Shown here piece by piece: positions 24,485-33,429 of a DNA stretch of 64,000 nt. The position numbers and the translations under genes are program-made. Position 1 is the first letter of the stretch; each line of letters opens with the position of its first letter. The DNA lies in assembly GCA_020632575.1 (NCBI GenBank), contig JACKFH010000013.1, forward strand, positions 1 through 64,000. The letters run 5' to 3'. The DNA is from Candidatus Omnitrophota bacterium (GTDB lineage: Bacteria; Hinthialibacterota; Hinthialibacteria; OLB16). The notes beneath the pieces are model-generated. The model made no database searches. It saw nothing but the letters and a program-made list of their open reading frames with translations, and was not told where the DNA came from.

Positions 24485-26023
24485 ATGAATAAGAAGTTGT
24501 TCTGCTTTATCTTGTTTCTATCCGTTTCACAAGTGGAGGCGCAAATCGACCTCCAACTTGAGCCGGTCACCAACGACGCTTCTCAGCCTGTCCTTGTGAC
24601 TCATGCGGGCGATGGCAGTGGGAGGATCTTTGTTGTCGAAAGAAGGGGCAAGATCCGAATCATGGACGCGTCAGGGACTTTTCTCGCGTCCCCCTTCCTC
24701 GACGTCGGATCGAGCGGATTGAATCTGATTGACATCGGATTCACCGAACAGGGGTTGCTCGGCTTGGCGTTTCATCCGGATTATGAAAACAATGGGCGCT
24801 TCTTTCTGAACTACACTCGAACCGACGGGGACACGATCGTTTCGGAGTGGCAGGTTTCCGAGGACCCGAACATCGCTTATGCGACCAGCGAGTCGGTGAT
24901 CCTGGGTCCGGTCGATCAACCCGAGGACAACCACAATGGCGGGGCGCTTGTCTTCGGTCCCACCGATGGATACCTCTACATCAGCTTTGGGGACGGAGGG
25001 AGCGGAGGCGACCCACATGGGGCGATTGGGAATGGCCAGAACCCGAACACCATCCTGGGTTCGATCCTGAGAATCGATGTCGATTCCGGATCGCCCTATT
25101 CCGTTCCGGCGGATAACCCGTTTGTTGGCATGGCGGGATTCCTCGACGAAATTTTCGCGTACGGTTTCCGGAACCCTTGGCGAATGTCCTTTGACCGAGG
25201 CGGAACCCATCAGATGTATGTGGCGGATGTGGGACAAAACATTTGGGAAGAAGTCAGCATTGTCGAGGGTGGGAAGAACTATGGCTGGCGTTGTTTCGAG
25301 GGGACTCATGATTACAACCCGAGCAATTGCGGTTCGGCCACCGAGTTTGTCGATCCAGTGGCCGAATACAACCACTCCTCCGGTCGATGCAGTGTCACCG
25401 GCGGGTATGTGTATCGAGGGCCGAGTTACCCGAGTTTGCAGGGAATGTATTTCTTCGCCGATTACTGCTCGGGAGACATCTGGTCCTTAGTCGAGACCTC
25501 GCCTGGGACCTACACCATGACCGCCGAACTCGATGCGCCTTTCAACATCAGCGCCTTTGGAGAGGATGAAGCGGGCGAGGTGTATGTGTGCGGATACAAC
25601 CAAAACAACGGCGCGGGACCCACCACGATTTACCGTCTCATCGACGCCAACCAAATCCCCGCACCCGAAATCGATGTCGATAGTCTGACACTGGCTTTCG
25701 ACGAACAGCAGGTCGGGACAGAAAGCGCCACAATGACTCTCACCATCTCGAATGTGGGAACCGATGATCTCACTTTCACCTCGATCGCGCTAACTTCCGG
25801 AGACACCGATCAATTCGGCTTCGACTCGCCCCCCGACACCTCCGCGCTCCCGTCATCTCACACCCGGGAGATCGATCTCAAATTCAACCCCACCTCGGAG
25901 GGTGTGAAAAACGCAATTCTTTCGATCGACTCCAACGATCCCGATGAGCCGACAGTCGAGATCCAACTAACGGGAACTGGAACCGAGGGGCCCTCATCGG
26001 TTTCGAGGTGGCGGATTTATTGA
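24485..26023 (+). CDS. Secreted PQQ-dependent sugar dehydrogenase with C-terminal ASH-type domain
   Basis: The 512-residue protein has a signal peptide ending near residue 19 (SQVEAQ). Residues 25-390 form the six-bladed propeller of glucose/sorbosone dehydrogenases: GSGRIFVVERRGKIRIMD, GLLGLAFHPDYENNGRFF, DNHNGGALVFG and YGFRNPWRMSFD. These motifs carry the family's catalytic His and PQQ-contact residues. Residues 395-505 are an immunoglobulin-like choice-of-anchor D/ASH domain (EIDVDSLTLAFDEQQVG, LTISNVGTDDL). The enzyme would oxidise aldose sugars in the periplasm or outside. The ATG at 24485 has GGAG upstream. PQQ synthesis genes are not in the window. Confidence 0.9.
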   Translation: MNKKLFCFILFLSVSQVEAQIDLQLEPVTNDASQPVLVTHAGDGSGRIFVVERRGKIRIMDASGTFLASPFLDVGSSGLNLIDIGFTEQGLLGLAFHPDYENNGRFFLNYTRTDGDTIVSEWQVSEDPNIAYATSESVILGPVDQPEDNHNGGALVFGPTDGYLYISFGDGGSGGDPHGAIGNGQNPNTILGSILRIDVDSGSPYSVPADNPFVGMAGFLDEIFAYGFRNPWRMSFDRGGTHQMYVADVGQNIWEEVSIVEGGKNYGWRCFEGTHDYNPSNCGSATEFVDPVAEYNHSSGRCSVTGGYVYRGPSYPSLQGMYFFADYCSGDIWSLVETSPGTYTMTAELDAPFNISAFGEDEAGEVYVCGYNQNNGAGPTTIYRLIDANQIPAPEIDVDSLTLAFDEQQVGTESATMTLTISNVGTDDLTFTSIALTSGDTDQFGFDSPPDTSALPSSHTREIDLKFNPTSEGVKNAILSIDSNDPDEPTVEIQLTGTGTEGPSSVSRWRIY

Positions 26024-26073
26024 GGAGAGTGGGGGTGGTACGAGTGTTAAGGAAGTTTCGGTCTTACCTCGAA

Positions 26074-26511
26074 TCAACTCTCAGGTTCCCCCTCCACCCA
26101 ACGCTCCTTCCCCTCGACTAACTTCTCCCTTTTCCAAAGCGGTGCAAGTTGTTTGAGTTCATCCATGAACCAGCCGATGGCCGCGATGGCGCCCTTCCTT
26201 CGTTCGGAGGAGACGCCGAGGGTCATGATTAAGTCGCCGGGGAATTGGGTGTCGATCCGGTGAATCAGGATGAGGTCTTTTAGATCGAACTCGTGAATGG
26301 CTCGGTCACGGAGTTCGTTGAGGCTTTTGAGCGCCATGCTCTGGTAAGCGTCCCAATCGAGCTGGGAGACTCGCGTTCCATCGGCAAGCACTTCTTTCAT
26401 GACCCCCTCGAACCACAGGACCGCCCCGCATCCCTTCCGGTCAAGGAGACCGCGTGCCTCCTCGGATTCGTAGGGTTCGGTGCGGAGTTGGATCTTGTCG
26501 ATGTCTGTCAT
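26074..26511 (-). CDS. moaE: Molybdopterin synthase catalytic subunit MoaE
   Basis: The 145-residue protein matches MoaE: GAVLWFEGVMKEVLADG, LDWDAYQSMALKSLNELRDR, ILIHRIDTQFPGDLIMTLGV, and the C-terminal active-site region LAPLWKREKLVEGKERWVEG with conserved lysines. With MoaD it inserts the dithiolene sulfurs into precursor Z. No moaD, moaA or moaC gene is adjacent, so the pathway is dispersed. A hairpin repeat lies just upstream of its start. Confidence 0.93.
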   Translation of the reverse strand: MTDIDKIQLRTEPYESEEARGLLDRKGCGAVLWFEGVMKEVLADGTRVSQLDWDAYQSMALKSLNELRDRAIHEFDLKDLILIHRIDTQFPGDLIMTLGVSSERRKGAIAAIGWFMDELKQLAPLWKREKLVEGKERWVEGEPES

Positions 26512-26535
26512 TTCTTCGTTAGATCTTGGCCCTGG

Positions 26536-26555
26536 ATTCCCGCCTTCGCGGGAAT
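26536..26555. repeat. Short hairpin of the widespread ATTCCCGC...GCGGGAAT type
   Basis: ATTCCCGC and GCGGGAAT form a perfect 8-bp stem around CTTC, flanked by CTGG and GACAG. This resembles interspersed hairpins seen in many bacterial genomes. It lies between the start of moaE and the end of the ABC ATPase gene. Confidence 0.6.
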
Positions 26556-26572
26556 GACAGTGAGTCGAGAGG

Positions 26573-26620
26573 ACATGCGTTAAGCCACTTCCCCCTACAT
26601 GCGTTAAGCCACTTCCCCCT
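26573..26620. repeat. Perfect 24-bp tandem duplication at the end of the ABC ATPase gene
   Basis: Positions 26573-26596 are repeated exactly at 26597-26620. The unit includes the last codons and TAA of the ATPase gene (stop at 26606-26604 on the minus strand), so the second stop copy lies just beyond the gene. It looks like a recent slippage or misalignment event. Confidence 0.9.
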
Positions 26621-27536
26621 TGGTGACCCGCATGAAGACGTCCTCGAGATCGGGTGGAGTGTCCTTGAACCAGAGAACCTCGACGCCGCCCTCGTTCAGT
26701 TTTTTGTGGATATCGGGGATGGAGGTCAACTCGCCATTGAACTCCACTTTGAACATTTTGCCAAAGACCTCCACCGAGGTGATCTCGGGAAAGGTGTGAA
26801 GGATGTTTTCACAGACTCCAGGGTCGGAAAGGATTTCGATCTCGATCCTGACGCTTTCGGAAAACTGAGACAGGATGTCTCGGACCCCGCCGGCCGCGAG
26901 GAGTTCGCCGCGCTCGATGATGCCGACCTTGTTGCAGCAATCCGCAAGTTCGGAAAGGATGTGCGAGGAGATGAAAATGGTCTTGCCCATATCCCGGAGC
27001 GCCTTGAGGAGTTCTTTGATAAAGACCCGGGCTCGGGGGTCCAGGCCGGAGGCGGGTTCATCGAGGATTAAGACTTTCGGATCGTGGACCAGAGTCTTCG
27101 CGAGGCAGAGGCGCTGCTGCATGCCGCGTGAAAGTCCCTCAACGAAGGTGTCGCGTTTCTTGTCGAGATCCAAGAGTTGGATGACATCGTCGATGATTTT
27201 TTTTCGGTCCGCTTTCGGAATGCCATAGACCGCGGCGAAGAAATCGATGTACTCCCAGACCCTCATCCCTTCATAGACGCCGAACATGTCGGGCATATAC
27301 CCAATCACCTTCCGGACCGCGAGCGGCTGTTTCAGGACATCCAGCCCACAAATTCTCGCCTCCCCGGTGGTGGGTTCCAGCAGAGTGGACAGGAAACGAA
27401 TCGTCGTTGTCTTCCCGGCGCCATTGGGTCCGATGAAACCGAAGATATCTCCCTCCTCGATATCGAGATTGAAATCCCTAACAGCCTCGAAGTCGCCGTA
27501 GCGTTTGCTGAAGTTTCTGATTTCGACGATGGCCAT
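26604..27536 (-). CDS. ABC transporter ATP-binding protein (ABC-2 type)
   Basis: The 310-residue protein has Walker A GPNGAGKT at residues 36-43, the ABC signature EGLSRGMQQRLCLAKTL, Walker B VLILDEPASGLDP, and the switch histidine in IFISSHILSEL. The extra 80-residue C-terminal part is typical of CcmA/NatA-like ATPases paired with ABC-2 permeases. It would drive export or membrane remodelling. The ATG at 27536 has AAAGGA seven bases upstream, so the in-frame upstream TTG-type extension is rejected. It follows the 883-residue membrane protein by 28 bases. No permease gene is adjacent. Confidence 0.93.
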   Translation of the reverse strand: MAIVEIRNFSKRYGDFEAVRDFNLDIEEGDIFGFIGPNGAGKTTTIRFLSTLLEPTTGEARICGLDVLKQPLAVRKVIGYMPDMFGVYEGMRVWEYIDFFAAVYGIPKADRKKIIDDVIQLLDLDKKRDTFVEGLSRGMQQRLCLAKTLVHDPKVLILDEPASGLDPRARVFIKELLKALRDMGKTIFISSHILSELADCCNKVGIIERGELLAAGGVRDILSQFSESVRIEIEILSDPGVCENILHTFPEITSVEVFGKMFKVEFNGELTSIPDIHKKLNEGGVEVLWFKDTPPDLEDVFMRVTKGEVA

Positions 27537-27564
27537 GTTGAATTCCTTTCGTGGGAACGAATCG

Positions 27565-30216
27565 CTAGTTCGATTTTTCCAGTTCAAGAGTCAATTTTGG
27601 GAGGTTCACCGGGTAAGGCTGGTAATTGTTGAGATTAAAGTTTTTCAACTGGTCGCCGGAACGGTTCTCCTCCGGAGACACAAAGACACGTAGGGAGACC
27701 TCGAGTTGGGGACCGAGAGCCTCCGGAGCCAAATCGATCTCGACACCCTCGTGAGTCTCAATATCGGACCATTCCCCGTTCGAGACATTGAGGCATTGCC
27801 ACTGGTCCTTGAGTTTCACGTTGTTCGGAAAATTCCTTCTGGCTTGCGCCTCGGTCCACTCCCCGGTCAGTTTGACGGGGCGGTAGTCCTCATCGCGGCT
27901 GAGATTCGGTCGATACACATAGGTCGCGGTGGCGGGAAATTGCCCGGCCAGCGCAATTTCATAGGGAGGGGGAATGACCGCGTTTTCTTCAAGCCCCATT
28001 TGGTTCCAATAATAGTTGTCCTGAAGGTTAAGCGGGAATTGGGTCAAGTTGTCACTCGAATCGGAGATGGAGATGGTCCAATCCGTGGGCCCGACCGACA
28101 GCCTTCCACCCTCATTCTTCACAAGCGCCGGGGTGAGCAAGAGCGAAACCGACTCGCTCTTGAAAGTGGTCGTTTCAAAGTCGACTGGCGCGATGGGGGT
28201 CTCGATCTCGGCCATGGCGTAAACGCCCTGACGAATGGAGCCGACCGGCGAGAACTGATCGAATACCTTTCTCCCCTCGATGTCGAAATTCAATGGAAAA
28301 GTCGCGACCAGGGCCCGGCCATATTGCGACATGAACCGCTCCAAGGGCATCTCAAAATATTCGCGGTTTTGGAAGTAGGGGTTGTATCCGCGATTACGGT
28401 TTGGGACGGACCAGAACTCGCGCTCCAACTTCTCCATCTCGAAATCCTTCTTCTCTCCGCTCGCCAACCGTCCGACTTGGTAAAAACGGGTCTCGACCAT
28501 GAAGAAGAGATTGGCAATATCGAAACGGGTGTTGTTTTGGGCATGGAGACGATAATGGCCCGACTCCGATTCCACCGCTTGGACTTCAAGCGATCCCCCA
28601 AGGTCGACTGTCGTGTCGTAGGCCAAATCGTTGGACGCCCAATGGTTAACCAGCATCGCTTGTTGTTCGGCGCTGTAGAGTCCCGCCGCTCCGGAGGGAA
28701 CGTAGCGGAGATCGAGCGCCTCCTTCCGTTCCTGGCCGTAGTTGTCCTGAGTCAATTCGGGAAGGGGAAGCGGACGAGTTTTGTCCGGGGCGATTTTGAA
28801 GAGCGTCCGCTTGGGAGAGTAAAGCGCGGTCATCGACTGGCACCGAGCGATCGAACTGCCGTATGGCGCAAAGGCGAGGGAGATTTGCCGCTGGATGACG
28901 CCCCCCTGCTGCTGAAGCGAACCGATGTGATAGGCCAGGAAAGAAAAGAGGAGAGCCAGTGGGGGCAAGACCAACCAGGCGAGTTCGAGACGTTTCCGCT
29001 TCCGAAAGAAAAGGTAATTGACTGGGATAAGGAGCAGGGTGTACAGACCGAGAAATCCGCCGATGAAAAGGGGGCCCGGCAACTCCCCAAGGAGCGAGGT
29101 TCTCAGGTAATCCGTGAAGGGTTGCAGCGACTCCCAGTCCTGTGAGAGGGAGGGAGGGCGATTCGGCAGAGTCTCGACGAAGGAGGTCCAAAATCCTGTG
29201 GCCTCCTCCCCCATCTTCATGAAATCGGCCCAGGGGATGCGCGAAAGGAGGATAGATCCCGCTCCCAATTTGAGTCGATAGAGAATCGGCTCGCCATCCA
29301 GGAAGAGGCAGGGGACACCAGGCATGGGTCCATTGGCGGCCAAAGTCGCCAACTCATTGGTTTCGTCAGTCGCGGAAGGAACGGAAGGATTCGACTCCCA
29401 ATCGACAGCGCCATCCAAGACTTTTCCCGGCCCAGCGGCCCCGACGGTCCTGACGGGAGTGTGAACGAGGAGGGGACGGCTCTCATCGGGGAGTTCGCCA
29501 AGCCAATCCTCCCAGCCAAAATCGCGAATTCTCGCACCAGCGTCCCCCAAGCCGAGGATCAGGGTTCCCCCCAGCCGGACGAAATCTTGAAGCGCCTGGT
29601 TTTGAGATTCGGTGGGAGGATCCATTTTTAGCCCATCCCAAACCACGGCCGTGGCTGTCTCGTATCCCTCAACCCGGTCGGGAAGGATTTGAGATTGACC
29701 GAGGTGAACGACTGTCACATATCGTTTGATTTCGTTGTCGATCTCCGCGTGTCGTTCGATCTTATTGTATTCGAGGCGGCCCTCCCCCATGGCGACGACC
29801 ACCCGTTCGGCGGGATCCATCTCACGGATCCCCGCGATGGCCAGCTTTTCTCTTCCAAAATAGAGATTCACATCCTCGGTCCACTCGGGCAGCCTCACGA
29901 GGACTCGGATCATTTTCCGTTGCGCGGGGGCGAAATGGATTGGGATTTCAGTGACATGACCCTCGATGTTCCCGATGGAATCCGCGCTGGGGATGAGAGA
30001 GAGATTCCCCTCGACCACCGAATCGGACGGGTTGTCGACCTCGATGGCGACCGGGACCCAAGAATCCAAGCGATAAAGCGGGGACGTTTCCGAGAGACCC
30101 GGATAAAGGCGGAATTGAATCATTTGCTCGCCGGGCAGACGGGGGTATTGCGCCACGACCTTGGTCGGGAACAGCGCCAAGAGGAGAAGGAGTCCTACGA
30201 CAAAACGTAAACGCAT
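27565..30216 (-). CDS. Large membrane-anchored protein with amidotransferase-like domain, ABC ATPase partner
   Basis: The 883-residue protein has a signal peptide (MRLRFVVGLLLLLALFPTKV). An extracytoplasmic region includes a Rossmann-like segment AVVWDGLKMDPPT followed by FVRLGGTLILGLGDAG, as in GldG/DUF4350-type domains. Two transmembrane segments occur near residues 385-440 (FIGGFLGLYTLLLIPVNYLF and LAWLVLPPLALLFSFLAYHI). A long C-terminal beta-rich domain follows. Proteins of this build are often encoded next to an ABC-2 ATPase and permease in Planctomycetes and Bacteroidetes; their role is not known. AGGA precedes the ATG at 30216, and the ABC ATPase gene follows in the same operon. Confidence 0.65.
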   Translation of the reverse strand: MRLRFVVGLLLLLALFPTKVVAQYPRLPGEQMIQFRLYPGLSETSPLYRLDSWVPVAIEVDNPSDSVVEGNLSLIPSADSIGNIEGHVTEIPIHFAPAQRKMIRVLVRLPEWTEDVNLYFGREKLAIAGIREMDPAERVVVAMGEGRLEYNKIERHAEIDNEIKRYVTVVHLGQSQILPDRVEGYETATAVVWDGLKMDPPTESQNQALQDFVRLGGTLILGLGDAGARIRDFGWEDWLGELPDESRPLLVHTPVRTVGAAGPGKVLDGAVDWESNPSVPSATDETNELATLAANGPMPGVPCLFLDGEPILYRLKLGAGSILLSRIPWADFMKMGEEATGFWTSFVETLPNRPPSLSQDWESLQPFTDYLRTSLLGELPGPLFIGGFLGLYTLLLIPVNYLFFRKRKRLELAWLVLPPLALLFSFLAYHIGSLQQQGGVIQRQISLAFAPYGSSIARCQSMTALYSPKRTLFKIAPDKTRPLPLPELTQDNYGQERKEALDLRYVPSGAAGLYSAEQQAMLVNHWASNDLAYDTTVDLGGSLEVQAVESESGHYRLHAQNNTRFDIANLFFMVETRFYQVGRLASGEKKDFEMEKLEREFWSVPNRNRGYNPYFQNREYFEMPLERFMSQYGRALVATFPLNFDIEGRKVFDQFSPVGSIRQGVYAMAEIETPIAPVDFETTTFKSESVSLLLTPALVKNEGGRLSVGPTDWTISISDSSDNLTQFPLNLQDNYYWNQMGLEENAVIPPPYEIALAGQFPATATYVYRPNLSRDEDYRPVKLTGEWTEAQARRNFPNNVKLKDQWQCLNVSNGEWSDIETHEGVEIDLAPEALGPQLEVSLRVFVSPEENRSGDQLKNFNLNNYQPYPVNLPKLTLELEKSN

Positions 30217-30322
30217 GGTTTCCTGGTCCACCTTTCGAACCCATCGTCCGGTTAAGGCATGGAAGGCATCCATCGAATCCCTAGGAAAATATCAGACAAG
30301 TCGACGGGTGACAATGCAAAAG

Positions 30323-30360
30323 AAACGCCCCCAACCGATTTTTTCCGGTTGGGGGCGTTT
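30323..30360 (-). terminator. Intrinsic terminator of the ACIII-cytochrome oxidase operon
   Basis: AAACGCCCCCAACCG and its exact complement form a perfect 15-bp stem with an 8-nt loop. On the minus strand a TTTCTTTT tract follows. It lies 23 bases after the stop of the last oxidase gene, so it ends the 13-kb operon. Confidence 0.92.
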
Positions 30361-30382
30361 GGGTCCGAATTGTCGAATTCGA

Positions 30383-30763
30383 TTATTTCAGTTGGTCCAG
30401 GGGATATGCGGGATCTCGCAGGCTGGAAATGTAGTCCGGAATAATGGAGGACTGGTAGGCGGACAGATCCAGCAGCGAAAAGAGAATGAAGATCAACACG
30501 AACAACAACGAACTAACCAGAATGATGCTGTTAAAGGGCTGGTCGTAATAAAGGTGCATGAAAAACAGACAGACCAACGAGGCCTTGAGAGTGGCGATCA
30601 CGAGGGCGATGACGATGTTCAGGGATCCGAGATCGAACTCGGTCACCTTCACCGTCAACCAAGTCAGGATCAGCAGGGAGACCAGGACTCCAATCAGGAC
30701 TCTCCAGTCCACAATGTGGCCGACTCCGTGGTGTTCTTCGTGGTGCGCGGTTGCTTCGCTCAT
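30383..30763 (-). CDS. ctaF: Cytochrome c oxidase subunit IV (CtaF-like)
   Basis: The 126-residue protein has a His-rich N-terminus (HHEEHHGVGH) and three transmembrane segments (VLIGVLVSLLILTWLTV, IVIALVIATLKASLVCLF, IILVSSLLFVLIFILFSLL). The FFMHLYYD motif after helix 2 is typical of bacterial COX4 proteins of caa3 oxidases. It stabilises the oxidase and has no cofactor. It is the last gene of the operon. Confidence 0.9.
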   Translation of the reverse strand: MSEATAHHEEHHGVGHIVDWRVLIGVLVSLLILTWLTVKVTEFDLGSLNIVIALVIATLKASLVCLFFMHLYYDQPFNSIILVSSLLFVLIFILFSLLDLSAYQSSIIPDYISSLRDPAYPLDQLK

Positions 30764-30794
30764 TGCTTTTTGTCTCCGATTTCGTTTCGTATTC

Positions 30795-31733
30795 TCAGTG
30801 GATCAAATAGAGCAGAGGGAAAAGATAGATCCAGATCAGGTCGACCAAGTGCCAGTAAAGCCCCACCAAATCGACCGGGGTGAAATAGTCCGGCCCGAAC
30901 TCTCCTCGCGTGGAGCGGAAAAAGACCCATCCGATCGCGCACATGCCGATCAGAACGTGGATGCCATGAAGCCCGGTCATCAGGTAATAGATTCCGAAAA
31001 AGACATGGGCCTTTTCGGGTCTTTTAGGCAACTCAGGTTTTTCATGGACAATTCCCACCATGCCCTCGGGCCCCTCGGGCGCCTCGACGATTTGGGATTT
31101 CTCGATGACAAACTCGCCCTCCGCAGGCGCGGCTTGAGCCGAAGCCTCGGCGGATTGGGTCGATTCCTCGTGAGCCCCTTCTCCATGGGTTTCTTCACCG
31201 CTCGATGAGGCGTGATCGCGGCCATGTTCGGCAACCGCGCCGTGGCCATGGGCGCCCAGCAGTTCTTCCTCGAGAATGTGCTCATCCGGGTTGTAGTATT
31301 TTCCAGGGAAAATGCCATGAACCATCTTGTGGCTGTACTCGATGTACTTGATCCCCAAGAACCCGCAGGCCCCGCACAGGGTGAGGACAAGGCAAAGTTT
31401 CAACATGCCCTGCTTCCCCTCTTGGGCAAAACGGACCGCGGCCGCCATGGTGAAACTGCTGAGGATCAGGACAGCGGTGTTGATCCCTCCCAATTTGGGG
31501 TCGAGAAAATGATGGCCGTACTCGAAAATCTCGGGGTGGAGATTTCGGTAGATGGCGTACGCCACAAACAACCCGCCAAAGAGCAGAATTTCAGTGGCGA
31601 GAAAGAGCCACATCCCGAGTTTGCCCGCGTTGAACTGCTGGTCGAGCGTGTCGAAATGGTGTTGTAGGTGGGGCGAGTGAGCGTGCTCGTGGTCGTGCCC
31701 GCCCTCATCAATCACTTGCGTTTCAGTCGTCAT
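30795..31733 (-). CDS. ctaE: Cytochrome c oxidase subunit III with His/Glu-rich insertion
   Basis: The 312-residue subunit III has the GMWLFLATEILLFGGLFVAY helix and the later HVFFGIYYLMTGLHGIHVLI and LYWHLVDLIWIYLFPLLYLI helices. The N-terminus is His-rich. Between the fourth and fifth helices an insertion of about 90 residues (148-240) is rich in His, Glu, Ala and Ser. I start at the ATG at 31733, two bases after the stop of subunit I. Subunit III helps proton uptake and stability of the caa3 oxidase. Confidence 0.92.
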   Translation of the reverse strand: MTTETQVIDEGGHDHEHAHSPHLQHHFDTLDQQFNAGKLGMWLFLATEILLFGGLFVAYAIYRNLHPEIFEYGHHFLDPKLGGINTAVLILSSFTMAAAVRFAQEGKQGMLKLCLVLTLCGACGFLGIKYIEYSHKMVHGIFPGKYYNPDEHILEEELLGAHGHGAVAEHGRDHASSSGEETHGEGAHEESTQSAEASAQAAPAEGEFVIEKSQIVEAPEGPEGMVGIVHEKPELPKRPEKAHVFFGIYYLMTGLHGIHVLIGMCAIGWVFFRSTRGEFGPDYFTPVDLVGLYWHLVDLIWIYLFPLLYLIH

Positions 31734-31735
31734 CT

Positions 31736-33415
31736 TTAAGCGGCGCCTTGTCCTTCTGCTTTTCTGTAATAACCCTCGGATTTGGGATCCCAAACGAGGT
31801 CGGTGTAATCGTAGGGATCGCCCACCTTGGGTGGTTTGGTGAAATTGTGGTAGTGGGGCGGCGAGGTCGCCTGCCATTCCATCGAGGCGCTTCCCCAGGG
31901 ATTGTCGGGCGCCGGTTTGCCCTTAAAGAGGGAGTAGACCAGGCAGAACAGCGTGACAAAAAGGCCGATGCCCATGATGAACGCGCCGATGGAGGAAAGC
32001 CTATGGAGCGCTTCGAATTCGGGGATGTAATCATAGTACCGTCTGGGCATTCCGCGCATGCCGAGGACGAACTGGGGAAGAAAGGTGATGTTGAATCCGA
32101 GGAATGTGACAATGCAGCCCACATTTCCCCATTTCTCGCTGTACATCTTCCCGAAAATCTTCGGCCACCAATAATGAAGGCCGCCGATAAAAGCGATCAT
32201 CGTGCTGCCGACCATCACGTAGTGGAAGTGAGCGACCACAAAGTAGGTGTCGTGAAGGTGGATGTCGGTTCCCAGGGTCGCCAGGTACAAACCGGTCAAC
32301 CCGCCGATGGTGAACAAGAAGAGAAACGACAGCGCGTACAGCATGGGCGTGGCCAACCGGATCGACCCCTTGTACATGGTGGCGGTCCAGTTGAAGACTT
32401 TCACCGCGGAGGGAATCGACACGCTGAAGGTGACCGCACTGAAGACCATGTTGGCCAGCGGAGACATGGCCGCGAACATGTGGTGGCCCCAGACGATGAA
32501 GCTGAACATGGCGATGGCGATGCTACTGTAGGCGATGGCGGTGTAGCCGAAGATGTGCTTCCTGGAGAAGACCGGGATCATTTCGCTGATGATGCCCATG
32601 GCCGGGAGAATCATGATGTAAACGGCGGGATGCGAGTAGAACCAGAAGAAATGCTGGAACAGGACCGGATCGCCGCCATAGGTCGGGTCGAAGATGCCAA
32701 CTCCCAGCACACGCTCGGCGATGAGCAGTAGCAGCGTGATTCCGAGAACCGGGGTGGCGATGATCTGAATGATCGCGGTGGCGTAAATGCCCCAGAGGAA
32801 GAGGGGAAGTTTAAACCAGGTGAGACCGTCGGGCCGCATTTTGTGAATGGTCACAATGAAGTTGAGGCCGGTGAAAATGGAACTGAATCCGAGGATGAAG
32901 GCGCCAATTGTCATCGGTATCACCGCGGTCTGGGTGGTCGTGCTGTAAGGGGTGTAGAAGGTCCAGCCGGTGTCGGCCGCGGACATCACCAGCGAAGTGA
33001 CCGCGAAGATCGCGCCTGTCACCCAGAGATACCAACTCGCCAGATTCAAGCGAGGGAAGGCCACATCCTTGGCTCCGAGCATCATCGGCAAAACAAAGTT
33101 GCCGAGCGCCGCGGGAATGCCGGGGATAATGACCAAGAAGGTCATGATTGCTCCATGGAGAGTGAAGATCTGGTTGTAACGATCGGCGTTCAGTCCGGGA
33201 ACAGTCGGCCCAGGGGAAAAGAGTTCCCAGCGAATGACCATCGCGAAGATCCCTCCCAGCAAGAAGGCGCCGCTGATGCAGGCCAGGTACATCACCCCAA
33301 TCCGCTTATGATCGACCGTGGTCAACCAGGAAAGCAGACCGCGTTCATGAGTCAGGTAGTTCCCCTCGACTTCGCCGTAAGGGCGACCGGGTAGTGTGTC
33401 GGTCGTTGTCGCCAT
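31736..33415 (-). CDS. ctaD: Cytochrome c oxidase subunit I, A2-type heme-copper oxidase
   Basis: The 559-residue catalytic subunit has 12 predicted helices. Visible ligands include the heme a His in FTLHGAIM, the Cu-B His-Tyr pair in YSHPAVYIMILP, and the HDTYFVVAHFHYVM segment with the heme and Cu-B histidines. The YS before the HP motif, with Ala in place of the usual proton-channel Glu (HPEVY), marks the A2 subfamily, as in Rhodothermus and Thermus caa3 enzymes. It reduces O2 to water and pumps protons. AAAGGAG precedes the ATG. Confidence 0.97.
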   Translation of the reverse strand: MATTTDTLPGRPYGEVEGNYLTHERGLLSWLTTVDHKRIGVMYLACISGAFLLGGIFAMVIRWELFSPGPTVPGLNADRYNQIFTLHGAIMTFLVIIPGIPAALGNFVLPMMLGAKDVAFPRLNLASWYLWVTGAIFAVTSLVMSAADTGWTFYTPYSTTTQTAVIPMTIGAFILGFSSIFTGLNFIVTIHKMRPDGLTWFKLPLFLWGIYATAIIQIIATPVLGITLLLLIAERVLGVGIFDPTYGGDPVLFQHFFWFYSHPAVYIMILPAMGIISEMIPVFSRKHIFGYTAIAYSSIAIAMFSFIVWGHHMFAAMSPLANMVFSAVTFSVSIPSAVKVFNWTATMYKGSIRLATPMLYALSFLFLFTIGGLTGLYLATLGTDIHLHDTYFVVAHFHYVMVGSTMIAFIGGLHYWWPKIFGKMYSEKWGNVGCIVTFLGFNITFLPQFVLGMRGMPRRYYDYIPEFEALHRLSSIGAFIMGIGLFVTLFCLVYSLFKGKPAPDNPWGSASMEWQATSPPHYHNFTKPPKVGDPYDYTDLVWDPKSEGYYRKAEGQGAA

Positions 33416-33429
33416 GGCTCGTAGCTCCT

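Noticed and set aside
27706..29145. A 479-codon open frame antisense to the 883-residue membrane protein
   Set aside because: Same cause as above; no ribosome-binding site and no recognisable domain.
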